A stretch of DNA of 64,000 nt from JAZMZS01 sp045580775 (GTDB taxonomy: Bacteria > Bacillota > Clostridia > Oscillospirales > CAG-272): positions 1 to 64,000 of the forward strand of contig JAZNOK010000100.1 in NCBI GenBank assembly GCA_045580775.1. The letters run 5' to 3'. Below the pieces are notes generated by a model, which saw nothing but the letters and a program-made list of their open reading frames with translations, was not told the origin of the DNA and did not search any database. The position numbers and the translations under genes were made by a program. Shown here one piece after another: positions 35,899 through 43,811 of this stretch. Each line of letters opens with the position of its first letter. Positions within the stretch are counted from its first letter, which is position 1.

Positions 35899-36624
35899 TT
35901 ACATAAATACAGCCAGCAGCATTGCTAAAAGTATTGACGGCAGATAATCTGCGACCTTGAGCTTTGTTATTTTCATCAGATTGAGTCCGATGATCAGAAT
36001 GAGAAGAGAGCCTACGCAGTTCATCTCGGATACCATGTGATCTGTCAGAAACGGTCTGATAAGACCGGAGGCGAGCACTATGCTGCCTTGAAATGCGAGA
36101 ACAAAAGCTCCGGACAGCAATACTCCGACTCCGAAACTCACCGAGAGGGCAATAGCTGACACCAGATCAAGTACGCCCTTGGCAAAATATATGGTGTTGT
36201 CAGAGTAGATGCCTGCATTCAGCCCTCCGACGATAGTCATTGACCCTACGCAAAAGAGAAGGCACGCACTGATAAACCCTTCTGCAATTTTGCCGTCAGA
36301 TGAGCTTTTCGGCGTGAGCTTTCTCTCCACTGCACCTCCGGCTCTGCCGAGCACACCGTCGATGTCGAGCAGAGTTCCGACTGCCGCTCCGAGTGCTATG
36401 GAAATTATCGGGATGAGCGGATGGGCACTTGCATCCGAGCCTGCACTCACAGCACCCGATATGCCGATGTACACGGTGCATACACCTACCGCACTCATCA
36501 GTGCATCGGTGAGTTTTTGCGGGATGCCCTTTTTGCATATAAGTCCTATCAGAGATCCTGCTACTACTGTGAGAACATTGAAAAGTACCCCGGTGCATTT
36601 AAATGCCATTATTTGTTCTAACAT
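35899..36624 (-). CDS. DUF554 family membrane protein (YdfK/YqgA-like)
   Basis: 241 residues, with several predicted membrane segments and the family motifs GVLFNVLTVVAGSLIGLICKKGIP at the N-terminus, AVGVCTVYIGISGA, LGRAGGAVERKL, and CVGSMTIVGGLNAGIYSD. Function of DUF554 is not established. The ATG follows GAGGCAGTT. Its own TTGTAA-17-TATAAT promoter is divergent from that of the alpha/beta hydrolase gene. Confidence 0.9.
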   Translation of the reverse strand: MLEQIMAFKCTGVLFNVLTVVAGSLIGLICKKGIPQKLTDALMSAVGVCTVYIGISGAVSAGSDASAHPLIPIISIALGAAVGTLLDIDGVLGRAGGAVERKLTPKSSSDGKIAEGFISACLLFCVGSMTIVGGLNAGIYSDNTIYFAKGVLDLVSAIALSVSFGVGVLLSGAFVLAFQGSIVLASGLIRPFLTDHMVSEMNCVGSLLILIIGLNLMKITKLKVADYLPSILLAMLLAVFM

Positions 36625-36658
36625 AACTGCCTCAAAGTGAAGTTTGTACTAACATAAT

Positions 36659-36687
36659 ATTATACATTCACGATCGCTCAATTACAA
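36659..36687 (-). promoter_or_regulatory. Promoter of the DUF554-XRE operon
   Basis: Minus strand TTGTAA, 17 bp, TATAAT, 35 bp upstream of the DUF554 start. Confidence 0.7.
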
Positions 36688-36729
36688 TAGATTTTAAAAA
36701 AATATTGCATATCAATGTATCAATTCTAC

Positions 36730-36758
36730 TTGATTTGGTGAAAAAAGAGATGTATAAT
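36730..36758 (+). promoter_or_regulatory. Promoter of the alpha/beta hydrolase gene
   Basis: TTGATT, 17 bp, TATAAT, 37 bp upstream of the start. Confidence 0.8.
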
Positions 36759-36794
36759 CAGCTCGGATAATAGTAAATTACATCATGGAGAGAA

Positions 36795-37748
36795 ATGATG
36801 AAAATATTTTTTCTTGTTATTATATCGGCTCTGTTGATTTTTTTTGTTGCACTTATGTTTGTTTGCTGGCTGCTTTTTTCTTTGGCATGTGCAAAAAAGA
36901 TCCCATCTGTCATGGCACCTCTCATGGATGGGCTGATTGGAGATTTTAAGCTCGGAGAGATCGATATGGTGGTGGAGGGCAAACGTTTCTATTCTCAGAC
37001 GCAAAGGCAAACATGGACCACCATCTCACGCGACGGACTGAAGCTGTCGGCTCAGTTTATTCCTTGCGAGGGAGCGAGAGCAAGTATCATTTTGTTTCAC
37101 GGTTACAGATCCAACGCTTTGCATGATTTCTCAGGGGTGCTGCCTTTTTACCATTCTCTTGGCCTGAACATTCTTATGTGCGATCACAGAGCACACGGAG
37201 AGAGTGAAGGAAAGTATATCACATTCGGCGTGCTTGAGCGTTATGACGTTCTGTCCTGGATCGAAGAGCACAACCGCCGTATAGGCGGGGATGTTCGGAT
37301 AATTCTCGACGGTATCTCCATGGGAGGTGCTACGGTCGCTTATGCGGCGGCAGAGAAGCTCGCGTCTAATGTATGCGGAATTATTGACGATTGCGGCTTT
37401 GTATCTCCAAAGGAACAGATCCGCTATGTAATGGGACTGATGAAGATACCTGTGTTTCCTTTTTACTACCTGGCAGATCTGTTTTGCAGAGTTTTGGCGG
37501 GATTTTCATTTTCCGGAGTAGATGCAAAAAAGACGCTTGCCCATGCATCTGTTCCGTGTATTTTCATTCATGGGGAGGCGGATGATTTCGTTCCGAGCAA
37601 AATGGGTGTAGCGTGCCACGACGCCTGTGTATCGAAAAAGTCAATCTTCCTTTGCCCCGGGGCAGGGCACGGCATGAGCTATATCACAGATACCGAAAGG
37701 TGCAAGGCACTTTTGCGGGAGTTCGTGGATGAAGTCTTAGCCGGTTAA
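36795..37748 (+). CDS. Membrane-anchored alpha/beta hydrolase
   Basis: 317 residues; ATG 36795 or 36798 after GGAGAG. An N-terminal hydrophobic helix (about residues 4-32) anchors it. The hydrolase domain shows the oxyanion loop FHGYRSNA, the DHRAHGESEG segment, the nucleophile elbow GISMGGA, and later HGEADDFVP (Asp region) and GAGHGMSY (catalytic His). This places it with membrane-tethered serine hydrolases similar to Bacillus YqkD/YtaP-type proteins. Substrate unknown; ester or acyl hydrolysis is likely. Monocistronic. Confidence 0.9.
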   Translation: MMKIFFLVIISALLIFFVALMFVCWLLFSLACAKKIPSVMAPLMDGLIGDFKLGEIDMVVEGKRFYSQTQRQTWTTISRDGLKLSAQFIPCEGARASIILFHGYRSNALHDFSGVLPFYHSLGLNILMCDHRAHGESEGKYITFGVLERYDVLSWIEEHNRRIGGDVRIILDGISMGGATVAYAAAEKLASNVCGIIDDCGFVSPKEQIRYVMGLMKIPVFPFYYLADLFCRVLAGFSFSGVDAKKTLAHASVPCIFIHGEADDFVPSKMGVACHDACVSKKSIFLCPGAGHGMSYITDTERCKALLREFVDEVLAG

Positions 37749-37756
37749 AGAGAAAA

Positions 37757-37803
37757 AAGACCGACATGTCAGCAAAACAGCTCTGAGCCATGTCGGTCCT
37801 TTG
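37757..37803. terminator. Terminator between hydrolase and bioY
   Basis: GACCGACATG/CATGTCGGTC stem with a 20-nt loop, A-run before and T-rich after; serves the convergent genes. Confidence 0.75.
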
Positions 37804-37827
37804 TATTTTTTGATCACCGTGACTTGC

Positions 37828-38379
37828 TCACAGATGCACCCGCAGACGTTTGTATATCAGTATGCTTGCCGCACATTTGATGCAGTCGGGTATCAGAAAG
37901 GGCACTACACATACTGTAAGGGCATAGCTCAGAGAGTAAGCCTGTGCAAGGTACAGCCGGCACACAGCCAGGTAATATGCTGTTCCGCAAAGGTATACTG
38001 CAGCAGTATCAACGGCACAAGCGGCAAAGAGAGCCGTGTTGCTTTTTGATCTTTCACTTATCAGCCCTGCCAAAAATGCTCCGGGAATGAACCCGACAGT
38101 AAAGCCGAACGAAGGGGACAGCAGACTTGTTATCCCTCCTCCGGAGGCAAACACCGGCAACCCCGCAAGTCCGAGACAAACATAAAGCAAGCTGCAGATG
38201 CATCCGTATCTTTTGCCTAAGAGAAGTGCCGCTGTGTTGCTAAAGAGCAACTGCATCGTTACAGGCACGGGAAAGGGAATACGAATGTATGCACCGAGCG
38301 TTATCAGAGCACAGAACAGTCCGCACAGTATGAGCGGTCTTATATTGTGAGTGTTTGATATTCTGTCAGAATTTTTCAA
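37828..38379 (-). CDS. bioY: Biotin transporter substrate-binding subunit BioY
   Basis: 183 residues. Integral-membrane S component for biotin of the ECF type. Motifs: ALITLGAYIRIPFPVPVTMQ, the CLGLAGLPVFASGGG segment, and SPSFGFTVGFIPGAFLAGLISE are diagnostic. It works alone or with an ECF module (none nearby). Its start lies 14 bp inside birA, so the two are translationally coupled and share the birA promoter. Confidence 0.95.
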   Translation of the reverse strand: MKNSDRISNTHNIRPLILCGLFCALITLGAYIRIPFPVPVTMQLLFSNTAALLLGKRYGCICSLLYVCLGLAGLPVFASGGGITSLLSPSFGFTVGFIPGAFLAGLISERSKSNTALFAACAVDTAAVYLCGTAYYLAVCRLYLAQAYSLSYALTVCVVPFLIPDCIKCAASILIYKRLRVHL

Positions 38380-39307
38380 GCTGCACCTCGCCTGAGCGTA
38401 GTACTGTTTGAGTCTCTTCGGTTCTGACTATCAGTCCACCGGTGCTGTCAACTCCGATAACCGTCGCTCTCTCGGTCTTGCCGTTTGAGTTGTAGTACAC
38501 ATCTCTGCCGACAAGCATCATGTGCTTTTCATACTCGGATATGATCGTATCCGAGTCAGTCTCAAGCATGTCGAGAACAGTATCTGCGACCTTTGCGGAA
38601 AGCTCGGCTGCGGATATTTCTTTGTCACACAGCCACCCGGCCTTTTGACGGATATCCGGCGGAAATCCGCCGTCAGGTGCTGTGATGTTTATCCCTATAC
38701 CGCATATTACCGCACTGAGAGTGCCGCTTTCAGGACAACTTACTGCCTCGCACAGTATACCGCATATCTTGCGGTCGTGAGAATATATGTCATTTACCCA
38801 CTTGATCGACACGGAAGAATTGTACTCGGACAGTACTCGCCTGAGTGCTACTGCTGCTGCCACCGTGTACATCACTCCGTCTCTTTTTTTGTCGGGCCTG
38901 ATTATTATACTCATATAGATACCGCTCCCTTCGGGAGAGAAAAAAGATCTGCCGTATCTTCCTCTGCCGGCGGTCTGCCTTTGTGCGATCACGACAGTTC
39001 CGTGCTCGGCTCCCTCAGCCGCCAGACGCTTTGCCTGCTCGTTTGTTGAGCCGATGCACTCATGACAGTATACACAAAGGTCACGGTTAAGATGTGCTCT
39101 TACCGCTGTCGGATACAGTTTGCCGGATGACCCGATCAGACGGTATCCGCTGCCGGGCTTTGATTCAATGACAAAACCTTCTTTTTTTAGCTCTGCGACC
39201 GATTGGCTGACCGCCATGCGGGAAACCCCGAGACTTTTTGCAATGTCGGCACCCGAAACAAAGCTGCCTTTTGCTTTCTCTAGGTAAAATAATGTATTTT
39301 TTTTCAT
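38366..39307 (-). CDS. birA: Bifunctional biotin-protein ligase/biotin repressor
   Basis: 313 residues. N-terminal winged helix-turn-helix (residues about 1-65: FVSGADIAKSLGVSRMAVSQSVAELKKEGF), then the ligase domain with ECIGSTNEQAKRLA, the biotinyl-AMP loop GRGRYGRSFFSPEG, VSIKWVNDIYS and GIGINI, then a small C-terminal SH3-like domain. It attaches biotin to carboxylases and, with biotinyl-AMP, represses biotin genes. The operon with bioY and the operator-like dyad over its promoter suggest autoregulation. Confidence 0.96.
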   Translation of the reverse strand: MKKNTLFYLEKAKGSFVSGADIAKSLGVSRMAVSQSVAELKKEGFVIESKPGSGYRLIGSSGKLYPTAVRAHLNRDLCVYCHECIGSTNEQAKRLAAEGAEHGTVVIAQRQTAGRGRYGRSFFSPEGSGIYMSIIIRPDKKRDGVMYTVAAAVALRRVLSEYNSSVSIKWVNDIYSHDRKICGILCEAVSCPESGTLSAVICGIGINITAPDGGFPPDIRQKAGWLCDKEISAAELSAKVADTVLDMLETDSDTIISEYEKHMMLVGRDVYYNSNGKTERATVIGVDSTGGLIVRTEETQTVLRSGEVQLEKF

Positions 39308-39345
39308 AATAACGCCCGATTTTTAATATTTTTTCAAAAAAGCAC

Positions 39346-39374
39346 TTTACTTTTCCTATGGATTGTTATATAAT
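39346..39374 (+). promoter_or_regulatory. Promoter of the DAHP synthase gene
   Basis: TTTACT, 17 bp, TATAAT. The -10 lies inside a dyad TTGTTA-TATAAT-TAACAA (39363-39380). The leader of about 105 nt contains the candidate BirA site. Confidence 0.6.
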
Positions 39375-39402
39375 TAACAACATCTTTTAAAATTCTTTTA
39401 AG

Positions 39403-39456
39403 AGTATAGCATATCTGTTTTTGATTGTAAACATTAATTCTCTAAATAGTTTACGG
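39403..39456 (-). promoter_or_regulatory. birA-bioY promoter with overlapping BirA-type operator
   Basis: Minus strand promoter TTTACA (39426-39431), 17 bp, TATACT (39403-39408). A dyad of GTAAAC and GTTTAC arms separated by 16 bp (39427-39454) overlaps the -35. Arm sequence and wide spacing resemble BirA boxes of Gram-positive bacteria (TTGTTAAC..GTTTACAA type). Confidence 0.7.
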
Positions 39457-39485
39457 TAAAATTTGAAGAATGGAGGAACACTGAT

Positions 39486-40514
39486 ATGTCAATGGAATTT
39501 TTCAGAAAACTGCCGATACCTCTGGAGACCAAGGAAAAGTATCCCCTGAGCGTGACAGCAACAGAAGCAAAAGAAAAACGCGATGCAGAGGTAAAAAAGG
39601 TCTTTTGCGGCGAGTCTGACAAGCTGATACTCGTCATAGGTCCTTGCTCCGCTGACAGCGAAGAGCCTGTCATGGAATATGTGTACAGACTGAAAAAACT
39701 CCAGGACAAGGTGGAGGACAAGCTCATTCTTATCCCGAGAATTTATACAAACAAACCGAGGACTACGGGAACAGGATATAAGGGAATGCTGCATCAGCCT
39801 GACCCTACAGGAAAGCCTGACCTTTATCACGGTATTCTTGCCATCAGAGAGCTGCATACAAGAGTTCTGACCGAGACCGGGCTTTCTACTGCCGACGAGA
39901 TGCTTTACCCTTCTAATCACCGCTATCTTTCGGATCTTATTTCATACGTTGCCGTAGGAGCACGTTCTACGGAAAATCAGGAGCACCGACTTGTATCCAG
40001 CGGAATAGACGTACCTGTAGGAATGAAAAATCCTACAAGCGGAGATATATCGGTAATGCTCAACTCGATCGTTGCGGCACAGTCAGAGCAGTCTTTTATA
40101 TACAGAGGATGGGATGTACAGACATCCGGAAATCCCCTTTGCCATGCGATACTTCGCGGTTATGTGGATAACTACGGAAGATCTATGCCTAACTATCACT
40201 ATGAGGATCTTGTGTCCTTGTATGAGGCTTATGCCAAGAGAGAGCTTGAGAATATTGCTCTTATCGTTGATGCCAATCATGCGAATTCTGCAAAGAAATA
40301 TGCAGAGCAGCCTCGTATATGCAAGGAGGTCCTGCATTCTGCACGCCACAATCCCGACATCAAGAAAATGCTAAAGGGCTTCATGATCGAGTCATACCTC
40401 GAAGATGGCTGTCAGAAGATAGGCGACGGAGTATTCGGAAAGTCTATTACCGATCCCTGTATCGGATGGGAGAAGACAGAGCGGCTCGTATTGGATATAG
40501 CGGAGCTTATCTGA
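39486..40514 (+). CDS. 3-deoxy-7-phosphoheptulonate synthase (class I, AroF/G/H type)
   Basis: 342 residues. The first step of the shikimate pathway: PEP plus erythrose-4-phosphate to DAHP. Motifs: VIGPCSADSEEPVMEY, IPRIYTNKPRTTGTGYKGMLHQPD, the ARSTENQEHR loop, GMKNPTSGD, DANHANSAK and FMIESYLEDGCQ. The start follows AATGGAGGAACTGAT. N-terminal extension is of the short AroFGH kind that can carry feedback control. It is divergent from birA and monocistronic. Confidence 0.96.
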   Translation: MSMEFFRKLPIPLETKEKYPLSVTATEAKEKRDAEVKKVFCGESDKLILVIGPCSADSEEPVMEYVYRLKKLQDKVEDKLILIPRIYTNKPRTTGTGYKGMLHQPDPTGKPDLYHGILAIRELHTRVLTETGLSTADEMLYPSNHRYLSDLISYVAVGARSTENQEHRLVSSGIDVPVGMKNPTSGDISVMLNSIVAAQSEQSFIYRGWDVQTSGNPLCHAILRGYVDNYGRSMPNYHYEDLVSLYEAYAKRELENIALIVDANHANSAKKYAEQPRICKEVLHSARHNPDIKKMLKGFMIESYLEDGCQKIGDGVFGKSITDPCIGWEKTERLVLDIAELI

Positions 40515-40576
40515 GATCCCGACACTTTGGTGGGGATACTCACAAAAACACATATAGACACAATAATGAAAAAACG

Positions 40577-40620
40577 AAGGCTTTTTGCACGGATGAGATC
40601 TGTGTAAAAAGCCTTTTTTG
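40577..40620 (+). terminator. Terminator of the DAHP synthase gene
   Basis: An 18-bp stem with G-U pairs (arm AAGGCTTTTTGCACGGAT), GAG loop, T6 tail. Confidence 0.88.
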
Positions 40621-40846
40621 CTCTGCAGATAATTACGTAATTACACTGTGCAGCTTTGTCTGCAGGTTTGTGAATGAGTGCCGATAGGCGAAATAAGTGG
40701 GCATGTGCGGCATGCTTTTTTGTGTGACGGAGACTGCGTTTTGTGTGAATAAAACAATGAAAAAATTGTTTTTGGCGAAAAATGTTGGTCAAATCAACAT
40801 TTTTATCAATATTATGTATCAATTGTGTGTTTTTTTATAAAAACAG
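40621..40846. other. Intergenic region upstream of the SipW locus
   Basis: No gene seen. A perfect 14-bp palindrome TAATTACGTAATTA is at 40630-40643; the 3' half is AT-rich. Possible regulator site, otherwise unremarkable. Confidence 0.4.
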
Positions 40847-40875
40847 TTGATTTTTAGTATGTTTCGTGTTATAAT
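40847..40875 (+). promoter_or_regulatory. Promoter of the SipW/TasA-like locus
   Basis: TTGATT, 17 bp, TATAAT, giving a leader of about 110 nt before the first signal peptidase gene. Confidence 0.8.
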
Positions 40876-40994
40876 GTATTGAATAGTATTAACATCGGGT
40901 AGGTCTGCTTTTTTAGATCAAGACGCCAAGATCGACGGATGTGCTCGCACAAAGCATAACTCGTACAGACGTAATCGAAGAGGGGATAAAAAGC

Positions 40995-41729
40995 ATGAAA
41001 AAGTACTTGAATATCGCGAAAAACATTGCGGTGGGACTGTTGACGGTCATAGCGGTGTTTATGATGATCTTTACCATAGTATCGGTCAGTATGTTTGACA
41101 GAAACGACAGGTCGCTTTTCGGATACAGAGCGTATACCGTTCTTTCGGACTCAATGGCTGAGGAATTCGGTGCAGGTTCGGTCATTCTGACAAAGGAGGT
41201 AGATCCTTCAACTCTCAGAGAAGGGGATATCATATCCTACATATCACAGAGCACCGAGAGCTTCGGTGAGGTCATCACCCATAAGATACGCAGAATAACC
41301 TCGGATGCAGAAGGCAATCCCGGTTTTGTTACATACGGTACTACTACAGGCGTGGATGATGAGGTTATAGTTACGTATCCTTACATCACCGGTAAGTATC
41401 AGGGGCATGTTCCGGGAGTCGGATACTTCTTTGAATTTCTCGGAACCCCGCAGGGATATATTACGTGTATTTTCATTCCGTTTGCTCTTTTGATCCTTTA
41501 TCAGGGAATAAACTGCGTCAAGCTGTTCAGACGCTATAAGAAGGAACAGATGGAGGAACTGCAGGCAGAGAAGGATAAGATCGCAGCTGAACGCGAGGCA
41601 AATGAAAAGATGCTCGCAGAGCTGATGGCACTCAAAAAACAGCTTGCAGGAGGGGCATCGGACGTTGAGTCCTCGGAAGCCGCGGCAAGCGAGCCAAAGG
41701 ATAGTGCATCGGAGAACGGAACACAGTAG
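40995..41729 (+). CDS. sipW: SipW-type signal peptidase I (first copy)
   Basis: 244 residues from ATG 40995 after GAGGGGATAAAAAG. N-terminal membrane helix (about residues 10-33), then the catalytic domain with Ser53 in LSDSM and His96 in GEVITHKI. The Ser/His pair instead of Ser/Lys marks the SipW/eukaryotic-ER class (S26B), which processes TasA/CalY-like substrates. A second helix (about 155-175) is followed by a charged, coiled-coil-prone cytoplasmic tail (KKEQMEELQAEKDKIAAERE) and a Ser/Ala-rich end. It heads the 20-kb locus and is followed after 35 bp by a cognate substrate gene. Confidence 0.93.
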   Translation: MKKYLNIAKNIAVGLLTVIAVFMMIFTIVSVSMFDRNDRSLFGYRAYTVLSDSMAEEFGAGSVILTKEVDPSTLREGDIISYISQSTESFGEVITHKIRRITSDAEGNPGFVTYGTTTGVDDEVIVTYPYITGKYQGHVPGVGYFFEFLGTPQGYITCIFIPFALLILYQGINCVKLFRRYKKEQMEELQAEKDKIAAEREANEKMLAELMALKKQLAGGASDVESSEAAASEPKDSASENGTQ

Positions 41730-41764
41730 CTTCGGTACAAAAATTGACAAGGAGGTAATGCAGG

Positions 41765-42325
41765 ATGAAAAAAATCAAGCTGAGAATGTTTGTTATTGCC
41801 CTGGCTGCAATAATTGCAACGCTGTTCTCGCAAGGGACGCTGGCTTATTATTCGGTTATCGGCACGGCTACCAATGTCATTACCTCGGGAAATATCAAGC
41901 TCGCGATACATGAAAGCTCCGGAGACGGCACTCCGTTTCCTGAAGAGGGTGTTTATGTAAAGCCGGGTCAGATAGTCAGCAAGCGTGTTACTATAGAGAA
42001 TGTCTGCGTGCATCCGTTTTATCTCAGGGTCAAGCTTGCCAACAGTGTAAACAGCGATGAGCTGTCGGCAGAGGACTGTTTTGATATAGACATAAACGAA
42101 AGCTCGTGGACTTTGCGTGAGGACGGATACATATATTATAACGAGGTCCTCTATCCTTCGCAGACAACGTCCGCTGTATTTACGGAAGTTGAGATAGTGG
42201 GCGAAAAGGTCGATAGAAGCTATATCGGCAAGGTCCTGTCTCTCACGGTGAAGGCTTATGCTGTTCAGCAGGAAAACAACCCTGCCGACCATCCGTGGGA
42301 TGCGATGGGCTGGCCTGCACAGTGA
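41765..42325 (+). CDS. TasA/CalY-like protein with SipW-type signal
   Basis: 186 residues. Start after a perfect AAGGAGGT. Signal region KKIKLRMFVIALAAIIATLFSQGTLAYYS is followed by a TNVITSGNIKLAI-type mature start, matching the SipW-cognate signal layout. The rest is a compact beta-rich domain (VKPGQIVSKRVTIENVCVHPFYLRVKL; two cysteines). It is comparable in size to TasA/camelysin/TapA-type matrix proteins and probably a fibre subunit or accessory anchor. It lies directly downstream of the first signal peptidase. Confidence 0.85.
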   Translation: MKKIKLRMFVIALAAIIATLFSQGTLAYYSVIGTATNVITSGNIKLAIHESSGDGTPFPEEGVYVKPGQIVSKRVTIENVCVHPFYLRVKLANSVNSDELSAEDCFDIDINESSWTLREDGYIYYNEVLYPSQTTSAVFTEVEIVGEKVDRSYIGKVLSLTVKAYAVQQENNPADHPWDAMGWPAQ

Positions 42326-42335
42326 GGTGGCACAG

Positions 42336-43004
42336 ATGAAGATGAGACGTTTGGCAGCTCTGCTGCTTGCGATTTTGATGAGTTCGCTGTGCGTGGTGTT
42401 TGCTCAGGCGGAAGATGGGAAAGTGAGCTATGACGGTAATGCAAAAGAGTTTGTGTTTGAACCCGGCAGTAAGTATTCTCCTACCGATCTGTTTTCTGAG
42501 TTTAAGGATGTTATGCCCGGGGACAGCATAACTCAAAAGATAACCGTCAGAAACGACGAGTCAAAAAACGTAAAAATAAAAGTATACATGCGTGCTCTCG
42601 GAGCACATGAGGGATCGGAGGATTTCTTATCCAAGCTTAGACTGAGGGTGCAAAAAGATCCAAGCTCTGAGATGGCATATATGTTCGATGCTCCGGCTGA
42701 TCAGACTGCGGCACTTACCGATTGGGTATACCTCGGAACGCTCTATTCGGGCGGTGAGATAGATCTCGATGTGGTGCTGGACGTTCCGACGACTCTGGAC
42801 AACACCTACAAGGAGCTTGTCGGTTATCTTGACTGGCAGTTCATGGTAGAGGAGTCTGAGCCTGAGCCTGACGATCCGCAGCCTCCTTATACAGGGGACG
42901 CACAAGTGCTCTTTGTCTGGGCGGTCGTATTTGCAGTTTCGTTTGGTTTGCTGCTGTTTGTGATCATTAAGAGAAAAAGAGACAGAGATACCGAAACCGA
43001 GTAA
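42336..43004 (+). CDS. Secreted beta-sandwich protein with sorting-type anchor (PPYTGD)
   Basis: 222 residues from ATG 42336 after AGGTGGCACAG. Ordinary Sec signal peptide ending VFAQA. The middle shows a DVMPGDSITQKITVRNDESKNVKIKVYMRA segment, an Ig/WxL-like beta-sandwich pattern. The C-terminus has acidic/proline residues, PPYTGD, a 20-residue membrane helix and KRKRDRDTETE, which is a sortase-type signal with Pro-Pro-Tyr in place of Leu-Pro-x. It may tether the matrix proteins to the wall. It begins 10 bp after the previous gene. No sortase is encoded in the window. Confidence 0.82.
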   Translation: MKMRRLAALLLAILMSSLCVVFAQAEDGKVSYDGNAKEFVFEPGSKYSPTDLFSEFKDVMPGDSITQKITVRNDESKNVKIKVYMRALGAHEGSEDFLSKLRLRVQKDPSSEMAYMFDAPADQTAALTDWVYLGTLYSGGEIDLDVVLDVPTTLDNTYKELVGYLDWQFMVEESEPEPDDPQPPYTGDAQVLFVWAVVFAVSFGLLLFVIIKRKRDRDTETE

Positions 43005-43141
43005 GCTGTTGGTGCTTTTAAAGACGTTTTTGCTTAGTGATATCCGAAGGTCTATGCGTTATAAGACGTATAGTAATGGTTTATAAACGTGTGTATTAAA
43101 TAAATAGGAAGTAAAATTTGCGACGAAAGGAGCCGGGGCAA

Positions 43142-43795
43142 TTGAAGATCAATAGAGATAGGGCAGCAAAGATTGCTTTGGCGGTCGGAATATGCTTGCT
43201 TGTTATGTGGAGCGTGCTGGGGACGGGAGTTACACTTGCGTGGTTTACCGATCAGACGCCGCCTGTGAAAAACGTATTTAACTTTTCAAATTTTGATTTT
43301 GAGGTATCATACAAGAACGATACACTTACCGACTATGCTCCTGTGGAGATAGATACCAACATTTTTGGGAATGAGGCGTTATATGAGCCGGGATATACTC
43401 AGGTCGTATATCTCAAGGTCAAGAACATCTGCGAGATCCCTATGAATTACAAACTCTCGCTTGACGTCAGGTCTGTTACTACAGCAAAGAATGTGTTCGG
43501 CTCTGATATATATCTTCCGAATTATCTCAGATACGGAGTTTTATACGGTGACAGTGAGGCGTCTCTGACAAGGGAGCAGGCACAGACTGACAGCAGTATC
43601 AGAGAGATGGCGGATCTTGCACTCAATACCTATTCCGAGTGGGACAGCGTGACGCTTTCCCCGGGGCAGGAGAGATATGTGAGCATCATTGTGTATATGC
43701 CGCAGGAAGTGAGCAATGTTGCCAATTACCGCGGTAATACCGTTCCGACTGTAGAGATGGGACTTACAGTTTATGCACAGCAAGCTGTAAATTGA
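43142..43795 (+). CDS. SipW-type signal protein (TasA-like)
   Basis: 217 residues if TTG 43142, 9 nt after AAAGGAG, is the start; TTG 43118 is an in-frame alternative. The signal region ends GTGVTLAWFTDQTPPVKNVF, the SipW-cognate pattern. The mature part has YEPGYTQVVYLKVKNICEIPMNYKLSL and LSPGQERYVSIIVYMPQEVSNVANYRG, a TasA-like beta fold that recurs in the larger proteins of the locus (WEPGCTY..VYVKN). It is directly followed by the second signal peptidase. Confidence 0.82.
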   Translation: MKINRDRAAKIALAVGICLLVMWSVLGTGVTLAWFTDQTPPVKNVFNFSNFDFEVSYKNDTLTDYAPVEIDTNIFGNEALYEPGYTQVVYLKVKNICEIPMNYKLSLDVRSVTTAKNVFGSDIYLPNYLRYGVLYGDSEASLTREQAQTDSSIREMADLALNTYSEWDSVTLSPGQERYVSIIVYMPQEVSNVANYRGNTVPTVEMGLTVYAQQAVN

Positions 43796-43811
43796 TGGGG
43801 GAGTCTTTGAG

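Noticed and set aside
40412..40822. 136-codon minus-strand frame after DAHP synthase
   Set aside because: It runs across the DAHP synthase terminator and 3' end, with no ribosome site and no recognisable protein pattern.
40876..40994. Cyclic-di-GMP riboswitch in the leader of the SipW locus
   Set aside because: The leader is of plausible length and context, but the conserved GEMM core and tetraloop-receptor elements are not visible.
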